This document shows, one piece after another, positions 55,233-64,000 of a DNA stretch of 64,000 bases (positions within the stretch are counted from its first letter, which is position 1; every line of letters starts with the position of its first letter). Position numbers and translations under genes: made by a program. The notes below the pieces were generated by a model that worked only from the letters and a program-made list of their open reading frames with translations, was not told where the DNA came from and did not search any database. The DNA comes from Knufia peltigerae (Eukaryota; Ascomycota; Eurotiomycetes; Chaetothyriales; Trichomeriaceae): assembly GCA_030247855.1 (NCBI GenBank), contig JAPDRN010000027.1:62001-126000 (forward strand). Direction: 5' to 3'.

Positions 55233-56117
55233 TCATTCTCCCCACCACTTTTGACGAGTTGCCTCCATTTTGAGCTCCCGTGGGAAAGGGTCAAGAAACC
55301 AATGGATTGAATCTCGCCATTCTGTTCTTGTATGTTCGCTGGTCAGCCACTCTGAGGTATACTCCCAATAATTTGGATACCATCCAGACATCTCCCAATC
55401 GATGAGACCGACAACTTGGTCGCCCCGGAGAAGAATGTTGAAGGGATTTAGGTCACCATGAGTGAAAACCGGTGGTGGCCATGGTCCGTCTTGTTCGGTG
55501 GCCATATCCTGAATCTCCTGCCAGTCTGGGTCATTGTCTCGGCCTTTAATCTGAGAGGGTTGAAGGCCATCCCTAAGCCAAAGATGAAACTCCTGTATCG
55601 TGTCAAATGGGCCGAATCGTGGGCAAGAACGTGGCAGTCGAGAGTCGCGTAATGATCCACCGACAGAGCTCTGAACTTTGGTACTATGCGGAGGCTTGAG
55701 CGCTCGTAGCTCTTGGAGCATACGCTTCAACTGATCGAAGACTTTGTGGCGAGAACGTTCGGATAGCTTTTTCCACGCGGTCGGTAATTCATCGCCTTGA
55801 TATCGTTCCATTACAAGATAGGCAATATTCTTATGGACAAAAGAGCAGAAGACTTTCGGTACGGGAATGGACGTGTGCTCGGTGACGAACTTCATTGTCG
55901 CCGCTTCGGTGAGGTGAACAAATGGACCCATCTTGATCAGCTTTTTCTTGGAGATTGGAACACAAGAGCCCATCTGGTCATAGAATCTGGCAGTGGTCTT
56001 TAGTGCTAGAAGGGCCAAGGAACGCCGAAGAAAGTTGTTGTTGATAGCTAAGTGCTCGGTACCTCTGTGTTGAATGTCTCTATGGGAGGATAAGTAGGGA
56101 ATGTTTTCGGAAGCCAT
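55233..56117 (-). CDS. APH/choline-kinase-like phosphotransferase, cassette copy 2
   Basis: Single exon, 294 aa. Catalytic loop FTHGDLNPFNILL (H220, D222), then the metal-binding GLIDWEMSGWYPNYWEYTSE (D240). The N-lobe segment HTSIPVPKVFCSFVHKNIAY mirrors HTSIPTPKVYCAFERKGITY of the kinase at 9272-10141. Both proteins share YLVMERYQG / YIVMKKLRG-type strands and similar C-terminal ends (FLDPFPRELKMEATRQKWWG here). The copies are clearly paralogous but diverged, so the duplication is old or the copies have different sources. No signal peptide. Convergent to the small DUF6914-like gene, as in copy 1. Substrate unknown; antibiotic modification should not be assumed for fungal members. Confidence 0.87.
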   Translation of the reverse strand: MASENIPYLSSHRDIQHRGTEHLAINNNFLRRSLALLALKTTARFYDQMGSCVPISKKKLIKMGPFVHLTEAATMKFVTEHTSIPVPKVFCSFVHKNIAYLVMERYQGDELPTAWKKLSERSRHKVFDQLKRMLQELRALKPPHSTKVQSSVGGSLRDSRLPRSCPRFGPFDTIQEFHLWLRDGLQPSQIKGRDNDPDWQEIQDMATEQDGPWPPPVFTHGDLNPFNILLRGDQVVGLIDWEMSGWYPNYWEYTSEWLTSEHTRTEWRDSIHWFLDPFPRELKMEATRQKWWGE

Positions 56118-56735
56118 GTTAAACCACGAGGATTGGAGTGAGGATTGCCCTTGTATGGGTTGACATTTGTTCTGCTGAAACGCGACGTATCAGAAAACTT
56201 GCCCGGCACACCTTTCAACTTGGTGTCAAAAGCTGTTTCCCCCAAGATTCTACTGCCGAAAACAGCGCTGTCCACTTGCTGCCCAAGTTCCAGTCTATGA
56301 AGGAATCAAACCCCGGAATGGAAAGTAAACTCGAAAATCATTTGGCATGGACCGAATCTTGAGAATTTGGCGCACACAGCCAACCATCCTTGGGAAAACA
56401 TCGGCAAAGCTTTCATCAAATCTTCGCGGTCAGACTCAACGCTTGATCAGCAAATAAATGTTTCTGCCTGAGTTCAGGATGACGCTTAAAGCTCAACAGC
56501 CTCCCACCTCCTCTTCCCCTCCACACCTCTTTTGTGGAGGGTCAGAGAGTATCATGCATGATATGGAGTTTTGATCAGATATGGCCGCTGTCCTCGCCGT
56601 TCGACTGTCTTACTGACGTATTGTTTATAACCGTGGTCCTTGCCATTCGACTGTTTTATTGATGTATTGTTCACGTGCACTCAGTCAGCAGCTTGGTCGG
56701 CTTAGTGACAACAGTGACATAGATAAATTCCAACA
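56118..56735. other. Intergenic region
   Basis: Promoters of the kinase (minus) and of the coiled-coil gene (plus). A near-direct repeat of about 40 bp at about 56585-56670 shares CGACTGTYTTAYTGAYGTATTGTT. No gene seen. Confidence 0.45.
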
Positions 56736-58304
56736 ATGTTTCGAATCAAGGAGGCCATTTCCGGCCTGACTGTTAATCACAACAACAGCCATCCACCTGA
56801 GCCTGAATTCGACGAAGACATATCAGATGAATTGGCGGATCAAGTTACACCTCTGGCCAGCACTGCTATAGCTACCGTACAAGATGCCATGCTTCTCCCG
56901 TCTGCGGCGTCTTGGTTACGAGACGAGGAAGGCGTCGGCTCAACAAGGCACAGCCGCGCTTCTTCAATTGTTTCGACACGGACAAAGTACTCTATCAATT
57001 CAATGCAGGAGGATGCGCGAAGTATCAATATCGATGTAGGTGGACAACGGTTCAGAATTAGCCGGGATGGTTCGACCATTACCAACGATGATCCTCCGCC
57101 GTACGCACCACCGGCCGAAGTAATCCGCTTCTTCAACGCCGAAGACATGGAGGAAGGAGAAATTGTACGACACCCTCAAAACATTGATGATTTTGATCCA
57201 GGTGCTGGAAGCGTCACCCCGCGGTCCACCGTCGCCGCCCTCAACCTCGAACCTGGTATGAGGGCCAATATACTAGACCCTTTAGAATTTAACATGCCGT
57301 CTCCTCCGGTGGTCAGTGGCCAGCGCAGCCAGCGCTCATTGTCTGTAAGCCTGGTCGAGAACTCAGGCCAAGACGGCACCCCTGGTGCTCGCAGGCCATC
57401 TTACGACGACACGTCAGATACTCCCAGAAACAGGACAACATCTCGCCAGGCGGATCTGCCTCCTATAGGTAGTTCTATCATGCCTTCACGGAACCGTCGA
57501 AGAGGGCTCTTTAGCCGCCTGCCGCCTCTAGATACCTCCGGGAGCAATGGAGGTGCAACAACCACAGCTGGGAACCAACGACAAGGACGGTCCCTGACCA
57601 GATCATCAGATGGCCTTGCTCAGGTCCGATCAGCGGGCGCTATACTATCGACTGCACCGGAGCATCGTGCGCGGCCGCGGTCACCAGACTATATCGGGAG
57701 GGATGCCAATGCAAGGTTTCCCCGCCTACCTAGGATACAAACCATGCAAAGTTCGGGTCACATGGACCAGGACTATGATCCCGTTCCTCCTCCTCCTCCT
57801 CCTCCTCCGTCGCAGCAACTGTCAGTGATGGGGGTCGGGGATAATGACGATCTCAGAAGCAGCGATGCCACACCAAGTCACACACCCTTGCCCATGGACA
57901 CTGAGAATGACATCAGTCTTCACTACGCGAAGATGATGAGAAAACTCGACTACACACATCGCAAAGTCTTGCACACCAAGGACAAGGAAATGGCTGAACT
58001 ACGCGAGAGGCTGCACGAGAAGGATACCGTTCTGCGGCAACAATTGCGGGCCAAGGACTTTTTGATCGAGGATCTCCGGAAGAGACTGTCCAACCTGGAG
58101 GGGAACGTCGAGGGTATGCTCGAGAGAGCGAGGAACGAGGTCGAAGACGTCTGGGAATCACGCTGGAAGGACCGCGACTTCCACCTCCGGGAGAGGATGC
58201 GCCGCATCGAGGAAGATGCCCAGACGACCGTGGAAAGGGTTCGAGCCGATCATGCGTCGTCGTCTGGTGATGGCCACAGCGATAGTTCCCTCACGCCTAG
58301 TTGA
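56736..58304 (+). CDS. Hypothetical fungal protein with C-terminal coiled coil
   Basis: Single exon, 522 aa. Residues 1-390 are disordered and Ser/Pro/Arg-rich. They include a short folded-looking segment SINIDVGGQRFRISRDGS that resembles the start of a BTB/T1 domain, but the rest of such a domain is absent. A polyproline run of eight comes from a CCT repeat at about 57786-57812. Residues of about 395-505 form a strong, charged coiled coil beginning LHYAKMMRKLDYTHRKVLHT and including EDLRKRLSNLEGNVEGMLER. No membrane segment or signal. Possibly a cytoskeletal or scaffold protein; function not recognised. Confidence 0.74.
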   Translation: MFRIKEAISGLTVNHNNSHPPEPEFDEDISDELADQVTPLASTAIATVQDAMLLPSAASWLRDEEGVGSTRHSRASSIVSTRTKYSINSMQEDARSINIDVGGQRFRISRDGSTITNDDPPPYAPPAEVIRFFNAEDMEEGEIVRHPQNIDDFDPGAGSVTPRSTVAALNLEPGMRANILDPLEFNMPSPPVVSGQRSQRSLSVSLVENSGQDGTPGARRPSYDDTSDTPRNRTTSRQADLPPIGSSIMPSRNRRRGLFSRLPPLDTSGSNGGATTTAGNQRQGRSLTRSSDGLAQVRSAGAILSTAPEHRARPRSPDYIGRDANARFPRLPRIQTMQSSGHMDQDYDPVPPPPPPPPSQQLSVMGVGDNDDLRSSDATPSHTPLPMDTENDISLHYAKMMRKLDYTHRKVLHTKDKEMAELRERLHEKDTVLRQQLRAKDFLIEDLRKRLSNLEGNVEGMLERARNEVEDVWESRWKDRDFHLRERMRRIEEDAQTTVERVRADHASSSGDGHSDSSLTPS

Positions 58305-59009
58305 CCGAGTACCTCTCTCTGTGACCCTCATCGCTGGGCATACTGTGTGGAGCAATCCCTGCCCGGCCAGAGAGGAGGAGAAAGAACGAGTGGAACATGC
58401 CAAACAGAATCGAGACATCTACTGGCATGTCCTGTACAAAGCGAGCATTACCCGATCATGCGTGATTGCTCTTCCAATAACCATACCTTTCGAGAGGTCA
58501 CCTAATCGGCGGAGCCCTACCCAGGTCCAATTGCACCGGCCCAAATAACGATCCACGGGCCGATGAAACCATGGAAACTGAAGTCATGAGGAATGAATTG
58601 ACCCCATCCACCTCCTCCAACCGTATATTGGATCTGTCCGTGCTGCCAGAGGTATCAGAAAGTGCCCAGACACCTCAAAGATTCGAGGAACCATATGTCG
58701 CGTATGAATGGAAAGCGACACCAGTGACACAACAAGAGCACGCCCACTTGAGGAGTGCAAGGGACGCGAGAGACAACCTCGGCGTGATCCGAGAGACGCT
58801 TGTTAGAGGGAGTTGTGTCAATCTGTCATGCAGTCTCTGGCTGCAGACTGAAATCGCGTCCCAAACTCACATCATCAGGGAGAACGGCCTGTTGACCGAC
58901 AAACCCCACATGGCACCACGCTGATGACAGCACACCACACTTGAGAGTACAACATCCAGGAATTGGTCTCAAAGTCTCCTTGGCATGGTTTGTGAGCTTT
59001 AATTCCTCA
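58305..59009. other. Intergenic region, possible eroded DNA next to a retrotransposon relic
   Basis: A 117-codon plus frame at 58571-58924 has no recognised content. The right end merges into the non-LTR fragment. Nothing else supported. Confidence 0.4.
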
Positions 59010-59700
59010 CGATGCCGGATACGGTGACCACATTGCGGGAAGGACGGGGGGGTTGACGATCGACCTGACCCCTGGTATCGAGGAAGCGGCATCCTGTACC
59101 GATTACTCTCGAGTCGACAACAGTTGAGATTGCGATTCTGATCATCTTCCCATCTCCACCGTTATTGCTTAAGACTGGCACCTGGCTACCACGGATGAGA
59201 AGTGCATTTGCACCAAAACCGGTTTGCCAACACTTCGACAGGTCACCGTGGAACATCTCGCTACAGAGCCCAGGGCCACGGAACTCAAGGATCGACATGG
59301 TATTGATGAATACATCGAAATGGTCATTGACGCTCTTCGTGATGCCGTCGACGCCTCGACGCCATGGTCCGATTCATCACCGCACTCGGTGCCAGGCACT
59401 CGGCCATAGTGCTGAGACATTTCTGCCGCGAAGTCCAGCGATTACGTCGTAGATGGCAACAGACGACACCCGAAGACCACTACGAAACCTACCGGGAGGC
59501 GCGCAGCAGAAAAAAGAGACGACACATCCAGAAGATCTCATGGGATGATGTGGCAGTTGTTGAGAACCCTCAAGTTCTCACACTGGACTACTTTGGTTGT
59601 TGCAATTTTGAGGAGCAAAAGAGATTGACGAATCTTTGCAAGGGGAAAATTGATAATAAGTACAGATCGTACACTACCCTGCTTAGTGATTCATTAAAAT
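59010..59700 (+). mobile_element. Fragment of a non-LTR (LINE, Tad1-like) retrotransposon
   Basis: In one plus frame the sequence reads IDLTPGIEEAASC, a stop, then DCDSDHLPISTVIA. This is the end of the LINE apurinic endonuclease, whose SDHLPI motif is diagnostic. After another stop the frame continues VIDALRDAVDASTPWSD, the usual linker between endonuclease and reverse transcriptase. Near 59400 the frame shifts and continues FCREVQRLRRRWQQTTPEDH and YETYREARSRKKRRHIQK, also typical of that linker. No reverse-transcriptase palm (YADD) was found, and stops and a frameshift interrupt the reading. It is a dead 5'-central fragment. The exact right boundary is uncertain after about 59560. Confidence 0.78.
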
Positions 59701-60474
59701 AGATCTCTTAGGAACTTTGGATGAGAATGGAGTCCTGAGTTAGGTACCTACCTACCTACCTGAGGTAGGTGACAGTACGCAGGAGATGCCCAGGCTTCAA
59801 CGACAACATAACGTTGGTGTGTTTGGTGGGCTATTTAGAGCTTAGGGAGACACCCAAAAACAGTTCAAACGACCCCTCCGGGGGGCCATGTTGTTAGATT
59901 ATTTCACCAACAGCAAGGTGGTACCTAGAACCAACACCTGTTCTTCCCAACATGATCACTCCGATGAATTCCCTTTCAAAGGAACTCTGCAAAGTGATTC
60001 GAATTCACGCGTTGAGATTGATTGTTATGAAGGACAATGCCAAAACTATTGGCCTAATTGTCCCTTGTCCGGAATTGCAAGCTAATTGGAAGGTATACCT
60101 CTCCAGAATTGAACGGTTGGTTCGATTGTGTCCTCCAGCTACCTGTCTCAACGATCAAGATGAATCGGCCTCCAGCGAGCCCCTTGATACTCTGTACCAA
60201 AAGAATGACCAGGCAACCCCGAAACCCCTTTTGCCCGCCCAAAAAAACCAAAGGTCAAGTGAGTCCCTGCGCACAATTACCAAGTTTTTTTGTTTGTTTC
60301 ATGTTGCCTTTAGCCATACACACACACAGCACACAACACCAAGGCAAAGAACCATTTTTCCCGATTGCTAACTATCCACCCCCGGCAAGACCATAGAACC
60401 TGCACGGCAGCCCGCACCGAAGGGTCGAGAGGTTGCAGTACCTCTAGTCTGGACGGGGGGTATCGATTAGCCTC
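59701..60474. other. Intergenic region
   Basis: Contains a TACC run with a complementary GGTAGGT at about 59741-59769 (hairpin-forming) and a CA tract near 60316-60330. No supported gene. Confidence 0.45.
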
Positions 60475-60891
60475 TCACAGGTGGCTTGCCAGGGTCTTGG
60501 AAAAAATCATACTTGCACCCAGTGGGCTGAACACCTGCTCTTCTGGGTAGGCCTCACGTCGCGTCTCTTCCTGCTGGAACAGCTCTTTGTCGGCCATGGC
60601 TGCCCAGATGGCACGCCAATCGTGCAGCGTGGGTAGATCCTTTCTGTCCACCTGGAGTGGTGTCACACCCTTGAGGTGACACGAAAGGCACACCTTGTAC
60701 CAGTCGAGGGTCGGGGCCTTTTGGTGGAGGATGAGGGGGACGTTGTCGCACCACATGGTGCAAGGTCGCAGGAGGGCCTCGTCACACTTCTCCGGCGTCG
60801 ACACATCCGGGACACCATTCGTGTAGGGCGCCTCGTCCTGGTGCCCACACTGATAGTACACCACCACACCAGGTCTCCACCATTGACACAT
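60475..60891 (-). CDS. Small Cys-rich hypothetical protein
   Basis: Single exon, 138 aa, starting MCQWWRPGVVVYYQCGHQDE. Eight cysteines lie in the first 75 residues, with pairs in YYQCGHQ, PEKCDEALLRPCTMWC and YKVCLSCHLKG. This spacing could bind one or two zinc ions. The C-terminal half is helical and Trp/Glu-rich (HDWRAIWAAMADKELFQQEE). There is no signal peptide, so it is not an obvious secreted effector. No known family recognised. The Cys arrangement and clean frame support a real gene, but an exon could be missing. Confidence 0.5.
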   Translation of the reverse strand: MCQWWRPGVVVYYQCGHQDEAPYTNGVPDVSTPEKCDEALLRPCTMWCDNVPLILHQKAPTLDWYKVCLSCHLKGVTPLQVDRKDLPTLHDWRAIWAAMADKELFQQEETRREAYPEEQVFSPLGASMIFSKTLASHL

Positions 60892-62034
60892 GTTTGGTTG
60901 GGTGAGGAGGAGGGAATGAAGTGATGATGACTGAGGGAAGATTCTGAAACTTGGGGGGTTGCTCGTTTGGATCTGTCTGGGCTCGTCGGAAAGAGATGGA
61001 AAGAGTGCAAATTAAACGGAAATCGAGGCTCGAGGAGTGAGACCAGTTGAGAAATGGGCTCCTGCCTCGTCCTTTATGGGCAAAATATTTGCAGCTGAAA
61101 AATGCCCGCCTCCCCCGATCATCCCTTGCATGGTACGAGTAGGAGAAGGCTGCACATCTACCAAACTAGATTTCAAGGGCTTAACTTTGGATGCAGAGTC
61201 ATGGCGCTCCCGTTACATGTCAACAACCAATACAGGGCCAGCTGCGTGACCAGGGTCGACATATGAAGGGGGGCAATGATCCGAGGTCTGGAGGTTGTTG
61301 GGACGAGATGATATTCGCGTATCGACCGTTGTCGTCAGACGGGGGCTACTCTGTAAACACCAACATACCCTATGTAGCTAACTAGACTAGGCAAAGGGCC
61401 TGTGGATCTCCCGATCCTTGAGGCTGGATGGAGTCCACCGTTTTGATGCTTGTTGGGTGGACCTGTCACAAGGAGAGGCCGACGGCGAGAATCACAGCTA
61501 GAAACGGCCATTGGGGCTTTGACAGGTACTACTAGTCTGTGTCTCTGGAAGACGGTTTCGGCCACTCCACTCCCGTACATACATTGTTGGGCACATGCTG
61601 GCAACTGGTGAGTATTGCCAGGCATGCTTGCCTTCCCCCAGTGACTCAAGCAGCCCTTCGCTGTGCCCCGGATCTGTACTTACTAGTTCTAGTTCCTTGA
61701 GTTTCGGTAGTTATTTCCACCCTACAGAATGAGTCTCTCTCTGTGGCTTAGAATCTTAATACGGAGTACTGGTCGATTCACTGAAGTACTGGAACTTTAG
61801 ATTGCCTGCACCCACCGTCTAGTTTACTACCACCACCACCAGCTTGCTCTTACTACGAGGGGGTAGTTCTGGAAGGACAATTGTAGCAGACCTTGGGAGG
61901 GAGATTGTTCGAGGAGTATTATTGTATGACGAGTAGATGCTAACTAAATCAGATTCAGGCCTCTCGCGGGCATCCTCCTACAAAGGTTTGGCAATATTCT
62001 GTTCACGGCTGACCCTTTGCGTAGGTGACATTGG
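60892..62034. other. Intergenic region without a supported gene
   Basis: Short frames only. A TACGGAGTA word near 61759. Confidence 0.45.
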
Positions 62035-62722
62035 CTACTCTTTGATCGTCCCGTCAAACACGTTATCACGCTCAAAACCTTCATGTCGAAAGAGGTCATC
62101 AAACAAGCGGCGCAGGTATTTTGTAGTCTGGCTCGCGCTTCTCGCCTAGCCCGCGGACATAGGTCAGGTATGTGGCAAATTCCACGGGCAGACCCTGTGG
62201 TGTTTTGTTTCCGCCTGAAAACGCGTCGGGCCTTTGACGCTCGACTGGGTGCCTTTATACCCTGCCAGGGAAGTGACCCTCGTAGAAAGGACAATGCTGT
62301 GTACGACAGCGATTCAAGGTCGTCGCGCGGTGATGAATCTACCCGTCACAGAAGGTTCAAGTTAGCTTGGTCGGGTAAACTGACCACTCTCAAAAAATAG
62401 GTACCGTGACGCGACAGAACTTACTGACGTCCAAATGGGCATTGATGCTGGCGTAGCGACAGGTGCTGATTCTATCCGGCGGCCGGCGAGTCCGAAGTCG
62501 ATCATGTAAACAATGTTGCCCCTCACACCGGTGCCCAAGACGAAGTTTTCTGGCTTGACATCACGATGGACATCTCCTTCCGTGTGTTCGTGTATCGCGT
62601 ATCGCCATCTTGTCTTTGTTCTTCCAGAGCTGTCCGATTCTCAAATCTTTTCCATCTTCCGGCGACGCAGGTGGTCCCGATCTAGGTGACTCCGATGGCT
62701 CGTGTGCCTCGGGAGAAGCCAT
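62035..62722 (-). pseudogene. Casein-kinase-1-type protein kinase pseudogene
   Basis: Pieces of a CK1-family kinase occur in the right order but in different frames. The start MASPEAHEPSESPRSG leads to KDLRIGQLWKNK. Most of the N-lobe is then missing, and IHEHTEGDVHRDVKPENFVL and GNIVYMIDFGLAGRR (catalytic loop and DFG) follow. A deletion with frameshift precedes TCRYASINAHLDV. An apparently intact 86 nt intron (62339-62424; GTAAGT, GCTAAC, TAG) joins this to PRDDLESLSYTALSFLRGSL. One-base shifts then separate LPVEFATYLTYVRGLGEKRE and YLRRLFDDLFRHEGF, up to a stop at 62035. Missing N-lobe, at least three frame changes and a lost activation segment rule out a working kinase. Confidence 0.8.
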
Positions 62723-63266
62723 CTCATGAGGATAGGCTACAGCGCGAGATAGGACTGACTGTATTCTGGTACATAAGGAAAATGGTGGGTTAGCGATAGT
62801 TATGAGGAAAAGGTAGAGCCCGAGAAATACCAAGTGAGGACGAAGGTTCTTTCGGGCTCGTCATAGGGAGACCGTTTAGGCCCTCGGTATCTTCAGCACG
62901 GAGAAGTATTGCTCTCCTCCGAAAAGAAGCGGCTTTACGATTGAAGTTGTCCTCAGGCTATTGTGGCTCATCAGGCGTGTAGTTGTTGTAATTTGGAGGT
63001 TAGAAAAGAGCCAGAATAGAATGTGGTCAAAGGATCTGAAGAAGGTCGTGAGACTCTCGGCGTCAGGCTTGGCTTTCACACGATATGTGACTCAATTGCT
63101 CAATCTGAGGCGCGGCCACACAAGGGCTGTCCGATTGTCGTGGATGGACCATAGGGAGGAGGATGAAGGAATTGTTGTCGAGCCCTTTGAGTACCTAGGT
63201 AGGTACTTATGCCGGTGCATCTTGAACAGCGAACGCAGATTGAAATCCATGCGGTCTAGCACAATT
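62723..63266. other. Intergenic region
   Basis: Between the kinase pseudogene and the repeat array. A CCTAGGTAGGTA palindrome-like word lies at about 63197. No gene seen. Confidence 0.45.
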
Positions 63267-64000
63267 GCCAGTCAATGTGTATACCAAAGAGGTGGATGAC
63301 GGATCTCATCAAGCAGTCACTTTGATAACAACAAAGGTTTTGTTCTGGTCTTGACTGTTTGTATGCTGGAGCTTGTCCTGTTGTTGACTGTTTGTATGCT
63401 GGAGCTTGTACCTCATAGCAATTACAAAGGTGGTTTTGTATAGTGTCTGGTTCAAGGAGGTTTTGCTGCCACGATGACCAGTCAACACATATCCTCAAAT
63501 GTTGTGTGATAAATCTCATCAAGCACAGCACTCACTTTGATATCAACAGAGGATTTGTTCTGCGGTTGACTGTTTGTATGCAGGAGCTTGTACCTCCTAG
63601 CAATTGCGAAGGTGGTTTTGTATAGTGTCTGGTTCAAGAGGGTTTTGCTGCCACGATGTCCAGTCAACATGTATATCGAGGAGTTGTTGTGATGAACCTC
63701 ATCAAGTCTTCGCTTTGATATCAACAGAGGTTTTGTTCTGCGGTTGACTGTTTGTATGCAGCAGCTTGTACCTCAGAGCAATTGCAAAGGCGGTTCGGAT
63801 AGCGTCTGGTTCAAATGGGTCTTGCCACAATAGCCAGTCAACACGTATCCCAAGGAGTTGTGTGATGAATCTTGTCGGTTTGATAGCAACAAAGGTTTTG
63901 TCCTGAGACTGACTATTTGTGTGCTGAAGCATGCGCCTCATAGCGATTGCCAAGAGTGTTTTGAAGAATATTTGGTCCAAGAAGGGCTTTGCGCTGGAGA
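63267..64000. repeat. Tandem repeat array, unit about 165-215 bp, open at the window edge
   Basis: The word CCAGTCAA recurs at about 63269, 63479, 63659 and 63833, and a TTTTGTTCTG-like word at about 63336, 63553, 63732 and 63895, giving periods of about 210, 180 and 165-175 bp. The first unit is longer because of an internal duplication of about 33 bp (TTGACTGTTTGTATGCTGGA occurs twice at 63351-63400). Units are about 75-85% alike by eye. Minus-strand frames run through the units (for example KLLHTNSQPQNK), but they shift between units, so I do not call a protein. Confidence 0.85.

Noticed and set aside
56736..58304. BTB/T1 domain in the coiled-coil protein
   Set aside because: The segment INIDVGGQRFRISRDGSTI resembles the first strand of such domains, but the rest of the fold is missing, so the domain is not called.
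63256..63980. Minus-strand frames through the terminal repeat array as a repeat protein
   Set aside because: The frame changes between units and unit lengths are not multiples of three, so a continuous repeat protein is not supported within the window.
63267..64000. CRISPR array
   Set aside because: The repeats are long, adjacent and imperfect with no unique spacers, and the genome is eukaryotic.
1..64000. tRNA or rRNA genes
   Set aside because: I noticed no cloverleaf with a TTCRANNC-type T-loop next to a matching acceptor stem, and no rRNA-like sequence. A covariance-model scan would be needed to exclude a tRNA.

Overview
This 64 kb window is nuclear DNA of a filamentous ascomycete (Pezizomycotina). 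The evidence is short spliceosomal introns (about 47-206 nt) with GTRAGT-type donors, Zn2Cys6 regulators with the fungal transcription-factor domain, a Uds1-domain coiled-coil protein, a Dal5-type permease, and relics of MULE and non-LTR elements. Gene style and the abundant intergenic word TACTCCGTA suggest Eurotiomycetes, perhaps Chaetothyriales; that placement is an inference. No bacterial, plasmid or CRISPR features were seen.

Left accessory block (1-25.6 kb). It holds a class-C beta-lactamase-like serine hydrolase with an acidic tail and an SLC49/FLVCR-like MFS transporter. Next come two convergent genes, a small protein that resembles what I recall as the DUF6914 family and an aminoglycoside-phosphotransferase-like (APH) kinase. 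They are followed by three distantly related genes (13.3, 19.0 and 23.1 kb) that share an unrecognised domain of about 70-100 residues with the signature Y-P-N-H, 13-14 residues, W-x4-I-aromatic. A decayed MULE transposase ends 76 bp before the REV3 start codon.

Core block (25.6-54.1 kb). REV3 (DNA polymerase zeta catalytic subunit), a Uds1-domain coiled-coil protein and a disordered fungal protein are on the plus strand. A relic of a Zn2Cys6 regulator follows. Glycerol-3-phosphate acyltransferase (SCT1/GPT2 type), 2-oxoglutarate dehydrogenase E1 (KGD1) and an intact Zn2Cys6 regulator are on the minus strand. The regulator is divergent from a seven-exon Dal5-type permease, a typical regulator/target arrangement.

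Right accessory block (54.1-64 kb). The small-protein/APH-kinase convergent cassette appears a second time. Here the small gene has an in-frame TAA, and its conserved C-terminal tail continues after that stop. It is followed by a coiled-coil hypothetical protein, a non-LTR retrotransposon fragment, a small Cys-rich ORF, a casein-kinase-1-type pseudogene and an array of about 165-215 bp tandem repeats running off the window edge.

The best candidates for something undescribed are the duplicated convergent cassette and the YPNH-domain gene trio. The dispersed TACTCCGTA palindrome family is a third pattern that ordinary features do not explain. Exon boundaries were placed by reading splice signals and checking frames by hand; there is no transcript evidence.
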